Assembly: GCA_000969725.1 (NCBI GenBank)
Contig: JXSR01S065179.1
Source: Ophiothrix spiculata
Lineage: Eukaryota > Echinodermata > Ophiuroidea > Amphilepidida > Ophiotrichidae
Length of the DNA: 46,234 nt
Reading direction: 5' to 3' (one strand)
The translations under genes were made by a program, and so were the position numbers. The notes beneath the pieces were generated by a model. It saw only the letters and a program-made list of their open reading frames with translations, did no database searches and was not told where the DNA came from. Position 1 is the stretch's first letter. Each line of letters starts with the position of its first letter. Shown here piece by piece: positions 32,803-42,957 of this stretch.

Positions 32803-33311
32803 GGCCCAAATTTTAGTCCTTTTTGAGCTACCAAATATTTTGTGTAACAAGTCTTTGTTATCTTATAATCTAGTAATATCATTTCAATGCATCTACTAAT
32901 CAATAACGGATAATTGGTGCTATAAATCACCAAACATTTTCACCAAACAAATTTGGTGAGAACGTTTGGTGATTTGAACACCAATTATCCGTTATTGATT
33001 AGAAGATGCATTGGAATAGAGGTAATCTGTGTTTTGGATTAGCGGCCATCTTTGCGGGAATGCTATACAATATTCAGACCATTCAGGAGAGCAGCACCAG
33101 GAACGTCATGCACGTTAGCATATTAACTGCTTCAAAATAGCCCGCCAGATTCAGGGTCATTGATTGAATAAAGATTACTAAGGGAATGACCTCTTTTGTT
33201 TGCGATCACGCATGAGTGAAGTGGATACTCTCTATTATGTTACTAGATTATAAGATAACAAAGACTTGTTACACAATATATTTGGTAGCTCAAAAAAAAA
33301 TAATTTGGCCC
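32803..33311. mobile_element. GGCC-ended MITE inserted at the HID1 distal stop codon
   Basis: The left end GGCCCAAATTTTAGTCC and about 80 bp behind it (AACAAGTCTTTGTTATCTTA) are inverted at 33236-33311. An inner hairpin has arms around CACCAATTATCCGTTATTGA. TAA lies at 32800-32802, where it is the stop codon of the distal HID1 exon, and at 33312-33314. Confidence 0.85.
33167..33172 (+). promoter_or_regulatory. Candidate poly(A) signal inside the MITE after the distal HID1 exon
   Basis: AATAAA lies 365 nt after the distal stop codon and falls within the inserted element at 32803-33311. If the distal isoform is used, the transposon may supply both the 3' UTR and the cleavage signal. Confidence 0.35.
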
Positions 33312-33589
33312 TAAGACTACAAATCATGAGAGGCCTCATTTAATGAATAGTTACAGCAAGAAGATTGTAATTAGGTCTGTAGGTTGTAAATATTAATTTT
33401 TACCTTTGTGTGAAGGTTTGAAAGTATGCTACTCTGTTAGGTTAGTAAAATCATGAGATGTTTTTTTAATATGTAGGCAAAAATGGTTAAGACTACTTTT
33501 TCAAGTTGATTAAGTGGACATTATTTAAAAATAACTTTGATAACAAAACTCAAAGGAATCAAATATGAAGAGGGCAAAATAGCCTAGCA

Positions 33590-34250
33590 GATATTCATTC
33601 ATTCATTCAGTTTTATTTTTCCGTAAAATCATATACAGGCCAGAGGTAATCACAACCCTAAACTCAAAGAAACACACTTAAATAAATAGAAACAAAGACA
33701 AAAACAAGTAACCCACACAAACCAATTTGCTCTAAACAAGATATTAGTGATAATTAGGTAAAAGTTGACTCTTAAGTTGATTGCGGAAGTGTTTTATCGA
33801 TTTTGAATTTTTAATATGGTGATCAATATGTTTCCAAAGTATATTACCGTATAATAGGTCGATCTGAAAAGACTTTTTTGTTTGTAGTTAGAGTAAAATC
33901 ATTTCCATTTCTTGTGTAATATTCATGTGAATCACTATTTTTTGAGAAAAAATGATTTTTACTAGAGTTTTCATCTGGTCCAAGTGCTTTGAAGTTGAGA
34001 TGGGTACGTGGTCTATGCTAATACAGGCCAAACCCTACTTTTTTTACCTTATAAGTTGCGAGGTGCTTGAATCTGGGTTAAGTTTTTTACAACAGTACAT
34101 AAAGCAAACAGTTTGATTGTTATGTACAGTTGGTGCAAGGGCATGTTGTAATGTTCATAAAATATGTACGCACAGCAATGTAACCAGACCACACTGTCTC
34201 AAAAAACTTCCTGATTTTTCCTTTTTCATTCCTATTTCTCCTGATGAAGG
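33590..34250 (-). mobile_element. 3' end of a non-LTR retrotransposon (LINE), minus strand
   Basis: On the minus strand, YYTRNGNDFTLTTNKKVF and, after a frameshift, LYGNILWKHIDHHIKNSKSI and KHFRNQLKSQLLPNYH-stop form the typical C-terminus of LINE ORF2 (TRN...WN/WK-HI...SIK-F+-LK). A short UTR ends in GGAAAAATAAAACTGAATGA and a (TGAA)n tail at 33594-33609. The clade (CR1/L2/Jockey-like) is inference. It is 5'-truncated and frameshifted. Confidence 0.75.
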
Positions 34251-34302
34251 TACAAAATGCAAAAAAATATCAGACCAGGAATGAAGTGTAAACAGGATAA
34301 TT

Positions 34303-34739
34303 TGTCATGTGAGTGCAAGAAAGTCATATCTGCAATGGCTGCCCTAAGTTATATTTATCTTGTAACAAGAATGTGAAAAATAACTCAAAATGTTCCTGTC
34401 TTATGTCAGTGGTTCTTGAAATGGTTCTTCAGGTGACAAGAACCATTTCAAAGAACCACTGACCCAAGACTGGAGGTTATGCAGTGTGCAATCCAAATTT
34501 ATGACATAAGGCAGCAATTGCAGATACAGTAGAAACTCATTATAACGAAATCTGATATAAGAAAAGCCCTGTTATAAAGTAGTAATTTTCCTGTACCATT
34601 CTACTTATTTCTTTTGTTTTTTATTGTTTTAAAAACCCTGATATAACGAAATTTTGGATATAAAGAAGTAATTTGTTTGTCCCCAGCAACGTCGTTATAA
34701 TGAGTTTCTACTGTACAACTTTCTTGCACTCACATGACG
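34303..34739. mobile_element. Foldback MITE, CGTCATGTGAG family, copy 5, interrupted
   Basis: TIRs are present at both ends. The target duplication AATT is at 34299-34302 and 34740-34743. A 187-bp Tigger/pogo-like element is nested at 34527-34713 in the right arm. The inner palindrome has lost its centre (CAGGTGACAAGAACC). Confidence 0.88.
34527..34713. mobile_element. Tigger/pogo-like MITE nested in the foldback element
   Basis: CAGTAGAAACTCATTATAAC at the left is inverted at the right as GTTATAATGAGTTTCTACTG. TA is at 34525-34526 and 34714-34715. These termini and the TA target are characteristic of the pogo/Tigger branch of Tc1/mariner. No transposase is present. Confidence 0.88.
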
Positions 34740-34745
34740 AATTAT

Positions 34746-35132
34746 GATGTCGAGGGTTGAGAGCCACAAGCCCATATCTGCACGAAAACAACAACATAAG
34801 GCCGTATTTACACGTGCAACAAAGGTGCAAATACGGCCTTGTGGCTCTTTTGTCGCCCGTGCATATACGGCCTTGTGGCTCTTTTGTCGCCCGTGCATAT
34901 ACGGCCTTGTGGCTCTTTTGTTGCCCGTGCATATACGGCCTTGTGGCTCTTTTGTTGCCCGTGCATATACGGCCTTGTGGCTCTTTTGTTGCCCGTGCAT
35001 ATACGGCCTTGTGGCTCTTTTGTTGCCCGTGCATATACGGCCTTGTGGCTCTTTTGTTGCCCGTACATATACGGCCTTGTGGCTCTTTTGTTGCCCGTGC
35101 ATATACGGCCTTGTGGCGCTCAACCCTTGATG
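34746..35132. mobile_element. Element carrying a 34-bp minisatellite
   Basis: The ends GTCGAGGGTTGAGAGCCACAA and CTTGTGGCGCTCAACCCTTG are inverted. Between them lies the 34-bp array. It begins three bases after the target duplication of the foldback copy 5. Confidence 0.75.
34833..35118. repeat. 34-bp minisatellite, about nine units
   Basis: ACGGCCTTGTGGCTCTTTTG starts a unit at 34833, 34867, 34901 and every 34 bp to 35105. Units differ by single bases (TCGCCC in the first two, TTGCCC later, one TACATA). Because 34 is not a multiple of three and no frame of the unit has a stop, long repetitive open frames appear on both strands; they are not genes. Confidence 0.95.
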
Positions 35133-35293
35133 TGTTCACTTCATCAGCAAATTGTATGTGAATATGCCAATGTTTGGGCAGCGCTTGATTATTTTCTTTG
35201 TTGCACCAACACTAGACCCAAGTTTGTATGATTAGAGGCTTCCCCAAAGAACAGCACTGGCATACCCATGGCATATCCATATTATTTTTATAA

Positions 35294-35673
35294 GGCCAAA
35301 GAAAAAAAAGAACTCTGTCTCAGCTTCGCGCACGCATTTGGTTAAAAATTCGAATTTTACATCATTTCTTTTTTTTTTTAGGTTTTCAGGAGATTTTTTG
35401 CTTTTTTATTTTTTTTCTTACATCGAGAGAAAAAAGAAGTTTTTAAAAAAATGGTGGCGTAAAAATGTAATAAAAAAAAATTAGGGGGTATTTCCGCATC
35501 CGCGAAGTCCTTTTTTACTAGAAAAAAAAAATAGTGGCCGAAAAATGCAATAAAAAAAAAATTAGGGGGTATTTTCGCATCCGCGTAGCCCTTTTTTACT
35601 AAAAAAACCTCCCGCATAGCGCTTAGGGTTTTGACCTTAAGTAAGGTGAGACAGAGTTCTTTTTTTTTTGGCC
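35294..35673. mobile_element. GGCC-ended MITE, AACTCTGTCTCAGC type, copy 2
   Basis: GGCCAAAGAAAAAAAAGAAC is inverted at the right. An internal duplication of TTTTTTACTA(A/G)AAAAAA...GTGG(C)CG is present. TAA is at 35291-35293 and 35674-35676. Confidence 0.82.
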
Positions 35674-35744
35674 TAAGTCCTTAAATGGAAATCAATTAAT
35701 GATGAAGTCACATCATTGAGTTTAGTATATAACCTCCATGGTCA

Positions 35745-36183
35745 CATATGTGACCCATCATATCGAAAGGTACCTTAAGGGTCCCAAAATGAAAATTGAC
35801 TTTTTGGTCTCATCTGAAAGCTAAGATTTTAAGCTTTAAAATGACACCTTGCTTTTGGTTATTGGTTGTTCAGTTGCGAAGTTACATTCAAATTGGTAAA
35901 AGGCATTGGCCTGATTCTGAGAAAATCGAGTTTAATGTTTTTGTACTTAGTAAAGCTTGAATGGAGAGAGGATTTTTATGTTGGTTTTTAATACATTTTT
36001 CGTATATTTTGGATGTTGGAACCTGATTAATATGATAGAATACACTTCAAAGATAACCTTTCTGATGAAATTAGAAATTCGACCTTGGACGTGATTTTTG
36101 ACTATGCTTAGCTTCAATGGCCCGTATCTCGTAATTTACTATGCCGACCTTAGGGTACCTTTCGATATGACGGGTCACATATA
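35745..36183. mobile_element. TATGTGACC family, copy 2 (inverted)
   Basis: Matches 3641-4092 in inverse orientation along its length, including CGTGATTTTTGACTATGC and AACCTGATTAATATGATAGA. Confidence 0.82.
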
Positions 36184-36282
36184 GAATGAGTAGTTGGCCT
36201 TGGCCAGAACTCGAGGCAGCTCTGCCTAAGCTGACACGCCACAATAAATAAACCCCACGTGAGTTTTACGAGTTCACAGCAT

Positions 36283-36670
36283 TAGCCTATTGCATGGTTT
36301 TGCCATTTTGGAGAGAGCCTCGACCTGGCCTGTGAGATGAATGGGAACTTACATAATATTACTATTTACGGTTTAATTCCCTCTTTCAAAAACCAACCTT
36401 GCATGAAGTGAATACACCGTCATGTAACATACTAGTTTAATTGACTGTCAATCAAAGCTCTCCACGCAAATGGCAAACCGTGCAATTCGCTGACAAAGTG
36501 TGACATCAAAATCAATGGTTGCCAAGTGACTGGTTCACGCTTATTGCAATTTGAACCACGATCAAAATGATCACAACACATACTCAATGGGTAGCCAACT
36601 GAGTGTGAACAAAGCGTGAACCAGTAACCAGGATATGACGTTTTAACTTTGTCAGCGAATAGGCTAATAC
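36283..36670. mobile_element. Possible TIR element, ATTAGCCTATT ends
   Basis: ATTAGCCTATTGC at 36283 is inverted near 36657 (GCGAATAGGCTAAT). Inner words (CACTTTGTCAGCGAA, GTGAACCAGT) are also inverted. The borders are approximate. Confidence 0.5.
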
Positions 36671-36743
36671 ACTTCAAAGTTATAACTCATGTGGGTTTTG
36701 TCTGCTTAACCAGCTATTCTTTTTATATGTGACCTTATATTAA

Positions 36744-37056
36744 AGGAGCATGGTCAGATTGCCTCAACTTTTTTTCAAACTTTTTGAGATTTTGGTATCA
36801 AAATGTTGCTCATATTTTTCTCATAAACCATGTAAAATTTCACGGCTGAGTTATGTTCCGTTTTGGATATTTATATGAAAATATGTCTAATTATGGCATA
36901 ATTATTTTTACATATAGGCGGTGCTGAAATACAAAATTGCTCATAAAATCAAAACAGTTTGACCAATTCAGCTGAAATTTGAAATGTTGATCTGTTGAGT
37001 GGTCTTCTTTCATATGACATTAAAAACTAAATTTTGAAAAATCGGACCAAGCTCCT
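36744..37056. mobile_element. TTAA-duplicating MITE, AGGAGC family, copy 2
   Basis: AGGAGCATGGTCAGATTG at the left, inverted GGACCAAGCTCCT at the right. TTAA is at 36740-36743 and 37057-37060. Confidence 0.82.
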
Positions 37057-37060
37057 TTAA

Positions 37061-38174
37061 GGCAGGCTCACACTATGACAGCAGATTGCTGAAGTAAAGT
37101 CTTTTGTCGTTACTTTATATCCATGGATAGTTTTGGCCATAGCTAAAAATTGGCGCAAAGGCATTTCAAAACAAACAAAAAATAAATGTTTTCAATTTTC
37201 CAAATTTTTTTATCAAACATGTTAGCACAACTCAGGCTATTTAAAATGAAAAAGGGTTTTAGTTTCAAATATTTATTCATTCTTGTTTAATTCTTTTGTA
37301 ATTTTTCTTCAAAATTCTCGGCCCATATCTTGTGGCACAAGTTGGTGATCAGCAATTGCAAATCAATGATATAAGGACTTCAGTTGGCGCCGGAGGAGGT
37401 TTTCAGAATATCCCACAATGCATTATTCTGATACACTTAGATATAATAGGCAATAATGGTTTTCTGGACAAGGGGCTGTTAGAAATTTGAGGATTCCATT
37501 GAATAGTACTCATTCATATCTTTCCAGCGATGTGTTTCTTTTCAAAACAGCCCAGTGTTTACCCACATTGCTGACACTTCAAAAACGTCAAAAACCTGTA
37601 CAGAAGTATGGGAGTTGAATTGGATTTGCATGTACATTGTACAATGTTGCATTGCATCGTGGGATATTGTGAAAACCTCCTCTGAGTTGGCGCAAAGCCA
37701 AAATCCTTAGAGGGAGCATTGGGTATTGTTATTGCTTATCGTTGCTGAAGAAAACTTGCATGCATATATATATACTTGTACTGAAATTTCCAAGTGAAAA
37801 ACATGACCTATTCTTGTACATAATTACTGTAGAATATTATTGACTTAGTACTTAATAAAGTCAGCAAAACAAACTCTTTGTTCTAGTGTCTGGGTATTAA
37901 CATTTGTTTATTTCTATCAAACAAAATATGGCAGGACAAGATCAAACAAACAATGTTTGCAGTTCTGTGTACTATACTCATAATATCCTTCATTTCTGAA
38001 AATTATGTACACTCTTAGAAGAAAAATTGCACTAACAAATGTGATATTTTACATGCAAAATGACCATTCAGTTGGGTCCTATCAATTAAATACTACAACT
38101 GTTGTAATGGTCATATCAAATTTGTATATTTGAGGCTGCAGTGCATTTAAGACGGGTTTAAGATAAACAATCAA
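37061..38174. other. Sequence without recognised gene
   Basis: GGAGGAGGTTTTCAGAATAT near 37390 and inverted GGGATATTGTGAAAACCTCC near 37662 suggest one decayed TIR element of about 290 bp. A TAATAAAGTCAGC word is at 37854. No exon is recognised. Confidence 0.45.
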
Positions 38175-38541
38175 ATATCAGTTCGGTAAAGGTCGTAAAC
38201 GGATTCCTATACTGTACAGTAAATGAATTCAGTTACTCTTAACATTAAAACAATTTCTAGAGCAATCTATGAACATCAGAGAATATTTTTAGAGCGTTTC
38301 CTTGTTGAATGGGTCCTGTTCTACAAATTAAAATATGAAATTTTGAATTCTATCTGCCGAAAATTTTTCAAAATAGAATTCAAAATTTCATCATTAAATC
38401 TCTCCGATGTTCATAGATTGCATCTAAAAATTGGTTTAAAGTTAAGAGTAAATGAATTCATTTACTCTACAGTAAAGGAATTCATTTACGGTCAATGAAT
38501 TCATTAACGTTAATGAATTACAACTTTTCCCGAACTGATAT
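38175..38541. mobile_element. Palindromic element, TATCAGTTCGG ends
   Basis: TATCAGTTCGGTAAAGGT is inverted at the right (CTTTTCCCGAACTGATA). The interior has nested inverted words such as AATTTTGAATTC and GAACATC. The 91-codon open frame inside is a palindrome artefact. Confidence 0.7.
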
Positions 38542-38599
38542 AAGCAGTTGAAAAGAACTTATACATATAGATAAGTCATGTAATACAATACATAAAAGT

Positions 38600-38957
38600 A
38601 AATTATACAATGGCTGTCATTTGTTTAATAACTTGTCACTATAATGGGAGAGAATCCTCAAAAATTTCACTCTCTTCTGTCAATAGCTCTTGAAATGGTT
38701 TATCAGGTGACACCCTCACCTGAAGAACCATGTAGACCCACTTACGCAAGATTGGACACTATGTATTAGGAAAGAAAAACATGTTCCATGCTCGGACTTT
38801 CTAAGTCCATTTTTTCTTTCCTTGATTGTGGTAATATATCTTTTAATGTTTCTTTGCATTGTTTGTATATTTTATGACAATTGAAATAATAATAAATATT
38901 ATGTAATGCAAATTTATTAAAAAATAGCAGCTATTGCAATCGTGCATTCATATGATG
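38600..38957. mobile_element. Foldback MITE, CGTCATGTGAG family, decayed copy 6
   Basis: TAGCTCTTGAAATGGTTTAT and GGTGACACCCTCACCTGAAG keep the family core. The outer TIRs are badly worn (GCTATTGCAATCGTGCATTC at the right) and unrelated sequence seems inserted around 38760-38920. Confidence 0.6.
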
Positions 38958-39204
38958 AAATCACATCCTCAAAATAGCAGAACTATGAAAAGGTTGAAAA
39001 AATGGGATTTAGGTGACAGGCTTAGGTCAGAAAAACTGACAACAAAACAAATTCTGTTAAAAAATGGTAGATAAATCATAACATACTATGTGACACACAC
39101 TCCTTTTACACAAAAATGAAACTATTATCATTAATGTCAATTCTTAGTAGAAAATAAATTTAATTCACAACAGCAGAACTACCTTTTGGAAGAATGCATA
39201 TAAT

Positions 39205-39466
39205 AGTCATTTGAGTGCAAGAAAGTCGTATCTGCAATGGCTGCCTTAAGTTATTTTTTATTTAACACCTTGTCACTAGATTGTTAAAATCCCTCAAAAT
39301 TTTCCTGCCATATGTCAGTGGCTCTTGAAATGGTTCTTCAGGTGACGTCACCTGAAGAACCATTTCAAGAGCCACTGACTTAAGACTGGAGATTATATGG
39401 TGTGCAATCCAAATTAATGACAAATGGCAGCTATTGCAGATACGACTTTCTTGCACTCACATGACG
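39205..39466. mobile_element. Foldback MITE, CGTCATGTGAG family, copy 7
   Basis: Both TIRs (GTCATTTGAGTGCAAGAAAG at the left) and a perfect inner palindrome around GGTGACGTCACC are present. The flanks TAAT and AATT do not match exactly, unlike the other copies. Confidence 0.85.
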
Positions 39467-39467
39467 A

Positions 39468-40518
39468 ATTATTCTATTCTATTCTAAAAATAGTATCTCT
39501 GCATTCTATAAGAAATTAATACATAGCTTAGTTTTTCAAAGGCACAGAGCAGCTATAAACACAATAGCGCATTATATCAGTAAGAAATAGCTACAATGTA
39601 TTTACATAATACTTGAGAAATTAAAACATATTACAGCTGCCTCATGATCTTATCATGAAAAATTACTCTATATTTGCATATTCACATATACTTCAATAAT
39701 ACTATCAAGAGACTAGTTGGGCATATTCCCAGAATGCAATCTGATTGGTCGCAAATATACAGAACTTGTGACAAATCCTGTACACAATTCATATTGGGGA
39801 CCAATCAAAGTGCATTTTGGGATATAATCAAGCAGTCTGTTGTGAAAAATTACAAACTTTAAACTTTATAGGTACTCAGTTTTTAGCCAACATGATGTTT
39901 TAAATGAGAGTTTGCGAGATTGGTTGTGATCACAACATCTTTTATCTGGTCACTTGTTGTACAGAGAATCTAGTATACCGAGAGTTCCTGTCAATTTTGA
40001 TGCCCTGTTTTTATTTTATGAGTATATCTCAGTTTCCATTAGTCCGTCAAGGAGCTAGGACCACAGGCGTGAGGGTGTCAGCTGAAGTGCAAGGCGAAGC
40101 CAAGCAGCAAGTGCGTCCTCACTACTCGGCTATGTTGAATTATTTCCACTCTGATCACGTTGAATACAAAATTGTTTGTAGAAACATTAAGAGAAATGTA
40201 AAAGCTTATCCATAAAGTTAACATTGCAAATAATGTAAAAAAGAACTAGTCACTGTATCTCCTTATACAGGAGCGTACCGTTATTGATTCGTGATGAATC
40301 CACAATTGATATTCAAATTAGTGTGTCACGCACTGCACAGCGTTTACGGAAGTGTGTTTACGCAGTCCACATAAGGCGGCACACTGCTCATCGCACGTCG
40401 GGCACTTATGGTACGTGCAAAACCCCAGTGCTTGGGAAAAATTGAAAATGTCAAAGTAGCAAAGATACACAAACTAGCATTTTGCTACAGATTATGCTAA
40501 ATATTTTTATGAAGATAA
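39468..40518. other. Sequence without recognised gene; one GC-rich open stretch
   Basis: An open stretch at 40032-40160 (GARTTGVRVSAEVQGEAKQQ) follows a CTCAG and is richer in GC than its surroundings, but no donor or known similarity is seen. The rest is AT-rich. Confidence 0.35.
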
Positions 40519-40779
40519 GGGCCCCCCCCCCCCAAAAAAAAAGAACTCTGTCTCAGCGTCCTGTTTTGTTTTAGCCAAAAAGGCTATGCGCTACGTGGAA
40601 ATCTTTTTTTATTAAATTCTTAGGTTTCAGCCGAATTTTGTCCCTTTTTTATCTCTGGATGTAAAATAAAAAAAGCAAAAAATCTCCTGAAAACCTAAAA
40701 AAAAAAAAAAAGAAATGCGGTAAATTTTTTAACCCTTTGCGCGCGGAAAGCTGAGACAGAGTTCTTTTTTTCTTTGGCC
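40519..40779. mobile_element. GGCC-ended MITE, AACTCTGTCTCAGC type, copy 3
   Basis: The left end is disturbed by a C-run (GGGCCCCCCCCCCCC) before AAAGAACTCTGTCTCAGCGT. The right end is GAGACAGAGTTC...CTTTGGCC. TAA is at 40516-40518 and 40780-40782. Confidence 0.78.
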
Positions 40780-40863
40780 TAAGTAGGCCTATCTATTAAA
40801 TTGAAAACATTTAGAATTTAATTTATACGTTTTAGGAACATTTTCGTTGTTGAAAGGTATTAA

Positions 40864-41028
40864 AACACGCCACACAAGTTGTTCATTTCTAATCAACAAT
40901 GATGCATCCGATGCGTCGGCGTATTTTTATTATGCTCAGGTAGCTTAAGCCACCCTCAAGAGATAAAAATACGCAGATGCATGGATGCATTGTTGTTGAT
41001 TCTTGATGAACAACTCTGTGACGTGTTT
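40864..41028. mobile_element. Hairpin element, AACACGCCACACAAGTTG ends
   Basis: The left arm (AATCAACAATGATGCATCCG) is inverted at the right (CGCAGATGCATGGATGCATT...). It forms a stem of about 55 bp with some mismatches. Confidence 0.72.
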
Positions 41029-41607
41029 GAATATCTAAATGATCAATCTCTGGATGTCTTAATAATGTCTGCTACATACCTACCTGGAGTTTAGGAAAAA
41101 TAAATAATAATAGTAAAACAAAAGCAGATAAGATGTGAGAAATTATATCTAGAAGTAGGTAAATAAGCACAGTAGTATGTCCAAATTGAAGATTTATATT
41201 ATACAAATATATACTGCTCATGAGGGCAATGGTGCAAAATATCTGCCGTTGTGATTGAAGATCGCAGGCCTACTATTGCCTAACACAATGGTAGGCTCAC
41301 AGTCTATAGTCACCCAGGGTGGATATTGTGTATCATTGCTCAAATAAATATAAAGAAATATTTATTTTATATAACACAAAAATATTCCTGACACAATATT
41401 AAAAGTAATTTTAAAATAATACATTCCTATAGCAAGAACTGGACAAAATAAAAATACCTATAAAAGGTTCCAAAGAACCACTTTAATGACGTTATCTGGA
41501 CCAATGGGAATTTTGGACTGGATGGCAGATATCAGAAGAATTTTTTCAGTCATGTGATCTAGTTTCGCCCAATTAAATGACAGGGATATCATTATGTTGT
41601 TATATTA
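41029..41607. other. Sequence with one weak TIR element
   Basis: GAGGGCAATGGTGCAAAATA at about 41222 is imperfectly inverted at about 41318-41341 (GGATATTGTGTATCATTGCTC). Nothing else is recognised. Confidence 0.4.
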
Positions 41608-41962
41608 GGCCAAAGAATAAATAAGGTTTGTCACAGAAACCTGCACTTAATAAACAGAGCGTAGAGCTATGCGCTGGTCTTTCTCTCTCTTTTTTTTTTT
41701 TTTATCAAGAATAATCCAGCGATGGACCGTTTTCCGGGTTGCTGTCATTTGCTGTTGCAATTTTACATTTGATTTCAACTATCAAGGCTTCCATAGTTAA
41801 AACAGGTGGGATCGAACTTAGAAACTAGGCACTTCACACGTAGGTTGGGCGATCAAAATTTTAGAGCGTTTAAAAAACAAAATCATATCACATGCCGCAT
41901 AGCTAATTTCATTTTAAAAAAAATAAAAGGTTTCTGAGACAAACTTTTTTTTTTCTTTGGCC
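41608..41962. mobile_element. GGCC-ended MITE, GTTTGTC(A/T)CAGAAACC type
   Basis: GGCCAAAGAATAAATAAGGT and right CTGAGACAAAC...CTTTGGCC form imperfect TIRs. The flanks are TTA (41605-41607) and TAA (41963-41965). Confidence 0.7.
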
Positions 41963-42002
41963 TAATAGTAGATAAATAAGCACAGCATCAATTAAAGTCA
42001 AT

Positions 42003-42170
42003 GGCCCGTATTCCAGAAAGATGTTTAGCTAAACCATTGTTTAACTGAGCATCAACTGTCCAAAAATGATACCCATCAGTGCAGCTTTCAAGCAGAGCAG
42101 TTCAATGAGTCGTGCTGTTGACGAGAAATAAAACCTTGATTTAGCTAAACACCTTTCTGGAATACGGGCC
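42003..42170. mobile_element. GGCCCGTATTCCAGAAAG element, copy 2
   Basis: The ends GGCCCGTATTCCAGAAAGAT and ACACCTTTCTGGAATACGGG are inverted. The inner part is the inverse of 15609-15775. Confidence 0.8.
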
Positions 42171-42221
42171 AATGTATTATAATGCATGCTTGTACATATT
42201 TTCAGACATATGAGGTTTCAG

Positions 42222-42569
42222 CATAGATTTAGAGGGGAGATACCAGGCTTTGTATAGCAGCCCGTGTAATGGCGTCGTCAGCCATGGAGCTCAAATTGGG
42301 GGTATTCGGGTCCACTCGGCTCCCGCCAAAATAAACTCCGAGTGCCGAGACTTGGTTACGCATAGAGACAACTTGCGCAAATAATACTTTACGGGAATGA
42401 TACGCCAACCTGCACGCAAAGCGTGTGTGCGTGTTTCAACATGCGCGCATTAAGACAAGGTGCGATGCATCATCGGCAAGCTATCGGCAAAAACCCGAAT
42501 ACCCCCAATTTTGTATCCATGCCGGAATAAAAATGGCGGCATGCCTTGTATCTCCCCTATAAATCTATG
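42222..42569. mobile_element. TIR element, CATAGATTTAGAGGGGAGAT ends
   Basis: The right end ATCTCCCCTATAAATCTATG is the inverse. The inner words TTGGGGGTATTCGGG and CCCGAATACCCCCAA are also inverted. The interior is unusually GC-rich for the window. Confidence 0.8.
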
Positions 42570-42849
42570 GGTTTCAGACAAATAATGCCAGACTAATATA
42601 TTAAATTTCCTTTGAACTCTGCTATATGTGACATGAAATGACTGACAATATACCTACAACAAATCATAAGCAGTTTGATCAAAATGGATACACGAATTGC
42701 ACCGATTATTATTGTTGCTGTTCAATAAGTTCATTAATCTGATCCAAGTAAAGTAAAGGTTTACTATTATTGTTGCTGTTTTATGTCCAACTCAAGTTGG
42801 TTAGCTATGAACTATGGATTATATTACTATGTATCACAAACATCCATTA

Positions 42850-42894
42850 TTATATACGTTATTAATAGATTCTCATTCATTAATTGGTTAAAAG
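42850..42894 (+). repeat. Left 45-bp terminal inverted repeat
   Basis: Pairs with 44302-44346. The only mismatch is C/T in GATTCTCATTC against GATTTTCATTC. Confidence 0.93.
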
Positions 42895-42957
42895 TGGGTC
42901 ACACGATCAAATATAGTTTTAACACTTTCTCCTCAAGCCGTTAATAGTAGTAAAATT

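Noticed and set aside
34833..35118. CRISPR-like array because of regular 34-bp repeats
   Set aside because: There are no unique spacers; the units are contiguous, as in a minisatellite, and the context is animal nuclear DNA.
34695..35231. Six overlapping long open frames on both strands with repeating Cys/Tyr/Arg-rich products
   Set aside because: They are produced by the stop-free 34-bp minisatellite. The protein repeat (34 residues for three DNA units) follows from the unit length, and all frames are open equally.
38223..38498. 91-codon open frame
   Set aside because: Lies inside a palindromic TIR element. Inverted AATTTTGAATTC words explain the sequence, and the product resembles nothing known.
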